Source: an uncultured Nitrosomonadales bacterium (GTDB lineage: Bacteria; Pseudomonadota; Gammaproteobacteria; Burkholderiales; Gallionellaceae). From it: a DNA stretch of 14,856 bases. The stretch lies in NCBI GenBank assembly GCA_903934275.1, contig CAIZNF010000440.1:1-14856 (forward strand). The letters run 5' to 3'. Position numbers and translations under genes: made by a program. Positions 13,191 to 14,856 of this stretch are shown in pieces. The notes below the pieces were generated by a model that worked only from the letters and a program-made list of their open reading frames with translations, did not search any database and was not told where the DNA came from. Each line of letters begins with the position of its first letter. Within the stretch, counting starts at the first letter, position 1.

Positions 13191-13218
13191 TGTTTTACCC
13201 CAATTCGCACAGCTATTT

Positions 13219-13863
13219 TTAACATTTGCCTCTCGCGGTAGCTTCAACCAGCGCCGCCATGTTCGCCGCACCGCGATGCCCGCAACAGCCCAAGCCTTCG
13301 ATTACACCAGCCTGATTTTGCGCGGGCTGATTTTGGCTAACCTTCCATTTGCCCGATAACCGGGTGATGACGATCTCGATCCCGACAATCGCCTTGATCG
13401 TCTCCTCGATGAACTCGCGGGGCGCGTCCGACACCGCCCACGGCTTTGGAAAGTGCGCCTCATGGTGATCGGTGAGGGTTTCGAGATGTTCGCGCACCCA
13501 AGCCGCATCATCGATGGCGCGTAACGTGCCGTAGGCGTGGACGACGGCGTAATTCCAAGTGGGTGCGACCTTGCCGGTTTCCTGCTTCGTCACATACCAG
13601 GACGGCGTGATGTAGACATCCGGGCCGTGAAATATTGCCAGCACCTCAACTTTTTGCGAAAAATCGCGCCACAGCGGGTTGGCGCGCGCCACATGGCAGC
13701 GCAGCGTGCCGAACGGTGCGGGCGCACACGTGAGGTGCAGCGGGATGTGGTTCGCAGCCAGCCCGCCGGAAGACAGCGTGACCAGCGTCGCCAGCGGCCA
13801 CGCGCGCATCAACTCGTGCATGTTCTCGATTTGTGGCTGTTCGAAATGTTTGGGGATGTACAT
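13219..13863 (-). CDS. PaiB-like FMN-binding protein (FMN-binding split-barrel)
   Basis: The 214-residue protein matches the PaiB family, annotated as FMN-binding negative transcriptional regulator. The start MYIPKHFEQ, then RAWPLATLVTL (22-32), NHIPLHL, HVARANPLWRDF, VYITPSWYVTKQ, PTWNYAVVHAYG, ITRLSGKWKVSQNQP and AGVIEGL are characteristic. The flavin-reductase-like split barrel usually binds FMN. A direct role in DNA binding is poorly established for the family. I chose the ATG at 13863 because MYIPKHF is the family start. The frame stays open upstream to 14109, but only through a palindromic repeat and unrelated sequence. The C-terminus ends in a short Cys/Gly-rich stretch (GLGCCGHRG). 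It converges on the cyclic-nucleotide-domain gene, 28 bases away, with no clear terminator between them. Confidence 0.88.
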   Translation of the reverse strand: MYIPKHFEQPQIENMHELMRAWPLATLVTLSSGGLAANHIPLHLTCAPAPFGTLRCHVARANPLWRDFSQKVEVLAIFHGPDVYITPSWYVTKQETGKVAPTWNYAVVHAYGTLRAIDDAAWVREHLETLTDHHEAHFPKPWAVSDAPREFIEETIKAIVGIEIVITRLSGKWKVSQNQPAQNQAGVIEGLGCCGHRGAANMAALVEATARGKC

Positions 13864-13945
13864 GGGGATTATGCGGTTGCGTTTGATGTTAAAGAAAATT
13901 CCAATTCCGTATGGCTCACAATCTGTCATGCGCCTTAAAAAATCC

Positions 13946-14012
13946 GTCGCACCGGCGAAGGCCGGTGTCCAGCGTATTGAAGCTACTGGATTCCGGCCTT
14001 CGCCGGAATGAC
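13946..14012. repeat. Palindromic repeat with CCGGCGAAGGCCGG core
   Basis: Two 27-base arms (13946-13972 and 13986-14012) are reverse complements at all but about four positions. The arms contain ACCGGCGAAGGCCGG and its partner, and the loop is 13 bases. This is the common interspersed hairpin type seen in many proteobacterial genomes (GTCATTCCGGCGAAGGCCGG). It lies between the tautomerase gene and the PaiB-like gene, in the upstream region of the latter, and could affect read-through between them. Confidence 0.7.
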
Positions 14013-14035
14013 GAAAATAATCAGCTTTCGTAGCG

Positions 14036-14239
14036 CTACAGGCCGCGCTTCCTGCGCGCTGAAACCTGCTCACCGGCCACACCCCAGTTGTCCGTGGGCA
14101 CCTCATCAATGACGACCATCGTCGTCGCCGGGTTCTTGCCGAGAACCTCCTTGAGCAGGTTGGTGACGCCCTCGATGAGCTTCGCTTTCTGCTCGGGGGT
14201 GACGCCTTCTTCGGTGATCTTGATGTTTACGTAGGGCAT
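14036..14239 (-). CDS. 4-oxalocrotonate tautomerase family protein
   Basis: The 67-residue protein starts Met-Pro. Removal of Met would expose the catalytic N-terminal proline of the tautomerase superfamily. PYVNIKITEEGVTPEQKAKL fits the first strand and helix, and VVIDEVPTDNWGVAGE (42-57) the second strand and turn. Compared with true 4-oxalocrotonate tautomerase, the substrate-binding Arg11 and Arg39 are absent and Phe50 is replaced by Trp. It therefore probably acts on a different, unknown substrate rather than on a catechol meta-cleavage product. No meta-cleavage genes are present. It lies upstream of the PaiB-like gene in the same direction, 172 bases apart and separated by a palindromic repeat. 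Confidence 0.85.
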   Translation of the reverse strand: MPYVNIKITEEGVTPEQKAKLIEGVTNLLKEVLGKNPATTMVVIDEVPTDNWGVAGEQVSARRKRGL

Positions 14240-14273
14240 GATTTATGGCTCTTGTGAAATTTGATGTGCTTAC

Positions 14274-14856
14274 TCATGGAGGTACACTTACTGGTGTTTT
14301 ATGGGTTGAGGTATTAGATGTCTTTGCTTCGGGCTTGTTTTCAGGCTGCGACCCAACGGTGCAAAGAACTCCAAACCATCGGCATCCATTGAGCACGCCA
14401 AAATCATGAGCCGCCACATGTTTCGCTGACACAACGCTAGATGCAGGATAAAGCACGACTTGTTTCTGCAAATCCACTACGATCACGACGGAATCAAACC
14501 TCCGAACACCAGCGACTTGATAGGTGGTTTTTTTATCGCCATCTGCGACAGTAACCTCCCAACGTATATCTCTTGCTGCAAGCAACTGTTGGCCTTCACC
14601 ATAACCAAATGAGCCAACAATTGCAGCAACGATTGGAGCCATGATGAACAAACGCGAAGTGGTTCGATTAAACCGTTGCCCCATCTTGACGTGACTTACA
14701 ACTGATGTAGAAAGAAAGCCCCAAAGCATAATGAATACGAGGTACAGCCCGCTGTATGAACTACCCAGAATAAACCAGACCGCAATTATGATAAAACCGA
14801 GGGTAGGAATTAACGCATCTGCGCTTGAACGAAATACCTTTATGAATTTTGGGTTC
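14274..14856 (-). CDS. Hypothetical membrane protein, 5' end beyond the window
   Basis: I do not recognise this protein. The minus-strand frame stays open from the window edge to the TGA at 14274-14276, about 194 codons. The internal ATG at 14729 is unlikely to be the true start. The residues encoded upstream of it include a clear hydrophobic segment (ALIPTLGFIIIAVWFILG), and the next segment (GLYLVFIMLWGFLSTSVV) spans that ATG. A third hydrophobic segment is LFIMAPIVAAIVGSFGYG. A soluble domain of about 90 residues follows, with strand-like patches (WEVTVADGDKKTTYQVAGV, FDSVVIVVDL) and a Pro/Thr/Ser-rich tail. The layout is three or more membrane helices and then a cytoplasmic or periplasmic domain. 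The gene ends 34 bases before the tautomerase start, in the same direction. Confidence 0.6.
   Translation of the reverse strand, partial: NPKFIKVFRSSADALIPTLGFIIIAVWFILGSSYSGLYLVFIMLWGFLSTSVVSHVKMGQRFNRTTSRLFIMAPIVAAIVGSFGYGEGQQLLAARDIRWEVTVADGDKKTTYQVAGVRRFDSVVIVVDLQKQVVLYPASSVVSAKHVAAHDFGVLNGCRWFGVLCTVGSQPENKPEAKTSNTSTHKTPVSVPP

Noticed and set aside
13864..14109. N-terminal extension of the PaiB-like protein to 14109
   Set aside because: The extension reads through a palindromic repeat and overlaps the tautomerase gene, whereas MYIPKHF at 13863 is the family start.
1..14856. CRISPR array, tRNA, prophage or defence island
   Set aside because: There are no regularly spaced identical repeats, no cloverleaf-like sequence, and no integrase, capsid or nuclease/helicase defence genes on either strand.

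Overview
The window looks like chromosomal DNA of a betaproteobacterium, probably from the Nitrosomonadales/Gallionellaceae side. This is inferred from the protein sequences and from the gpmI-envC-ctpA and orn/M48/rsgA gene order, not from any marker gene. It is densely packed housekeeping DNA. The gene-poor gaps are filled with short palindromic interspersed repeats. I see no tRNA, rRNA, CRISPR array, transposase, integrase or phage gene.

Layout. 1-427 has no gene and holds three kinds of repeat. 428-4012 (+) carries bioA (biotin synthesis), dacB (PBP4-type D,D-carboxypeptidase) and a secreted SUMF1/FGE-fold protein. 4013-4555 is a gap between convergent genes, filled with repeats and inverted-repeat structures. 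4556-8746 (-) is the cluster gpmI, envC, ctpA: a glycolytic mutase followed by a murein hydrolase activator and a carboxyl-terminal processing protease. 8846-9148 (+) is a small ArsR-type regulator with a pair of cysteines placed as in sulfide/persulfide sensors. 9168-11732 (-) is an M48 (Ste24-like) membrane protease, a decayed cytochrome c gene, a remnant of a pterin-4a-carbinolamine dehydratase gene, and rsgA. 11813-12358 (+) is orn, divergent from the protease. 12359-12668 is a second repeat-filled gap. 12669-13190 (+) is a stand-alone cyclic-nucleotide-binding-domain protein. 13219-14856 (-) holds a PaiB-like FMN-binding protein, a 4-oxalocrotonate-tautomerase-like protein and a membrane protein cut by the window edge.

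Functional themes. Three gene products work on the cell envelope: PBP4 cleaves peptidoglycan stem peptides, EnvC activates cell-separation amidases, and CtpA trims periplasmic proteins. RsgA (30S maturation) and Orn (last step of RNA decay) are core RNA/ribosome functions.

Most notable points. (1) A double pseudogene lies between the M48 protease and rsgA: a cytochrome c that has lost one haem cysteine and its reading frame runs into a phhB remnant as a single open frame. (2) bioA has a 13-codon insertion whose DNA resembles an intergenic repeat found at the start of the window. (3) A mosaic repeat family occurs in at least three places. (4) A MITE-like 193-bp segment has imperfect terminal inverted repeats. 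(5) The ArsR protein has a Cys pair exactly 66 residues apart. I found no convincing multi-gene novel system.
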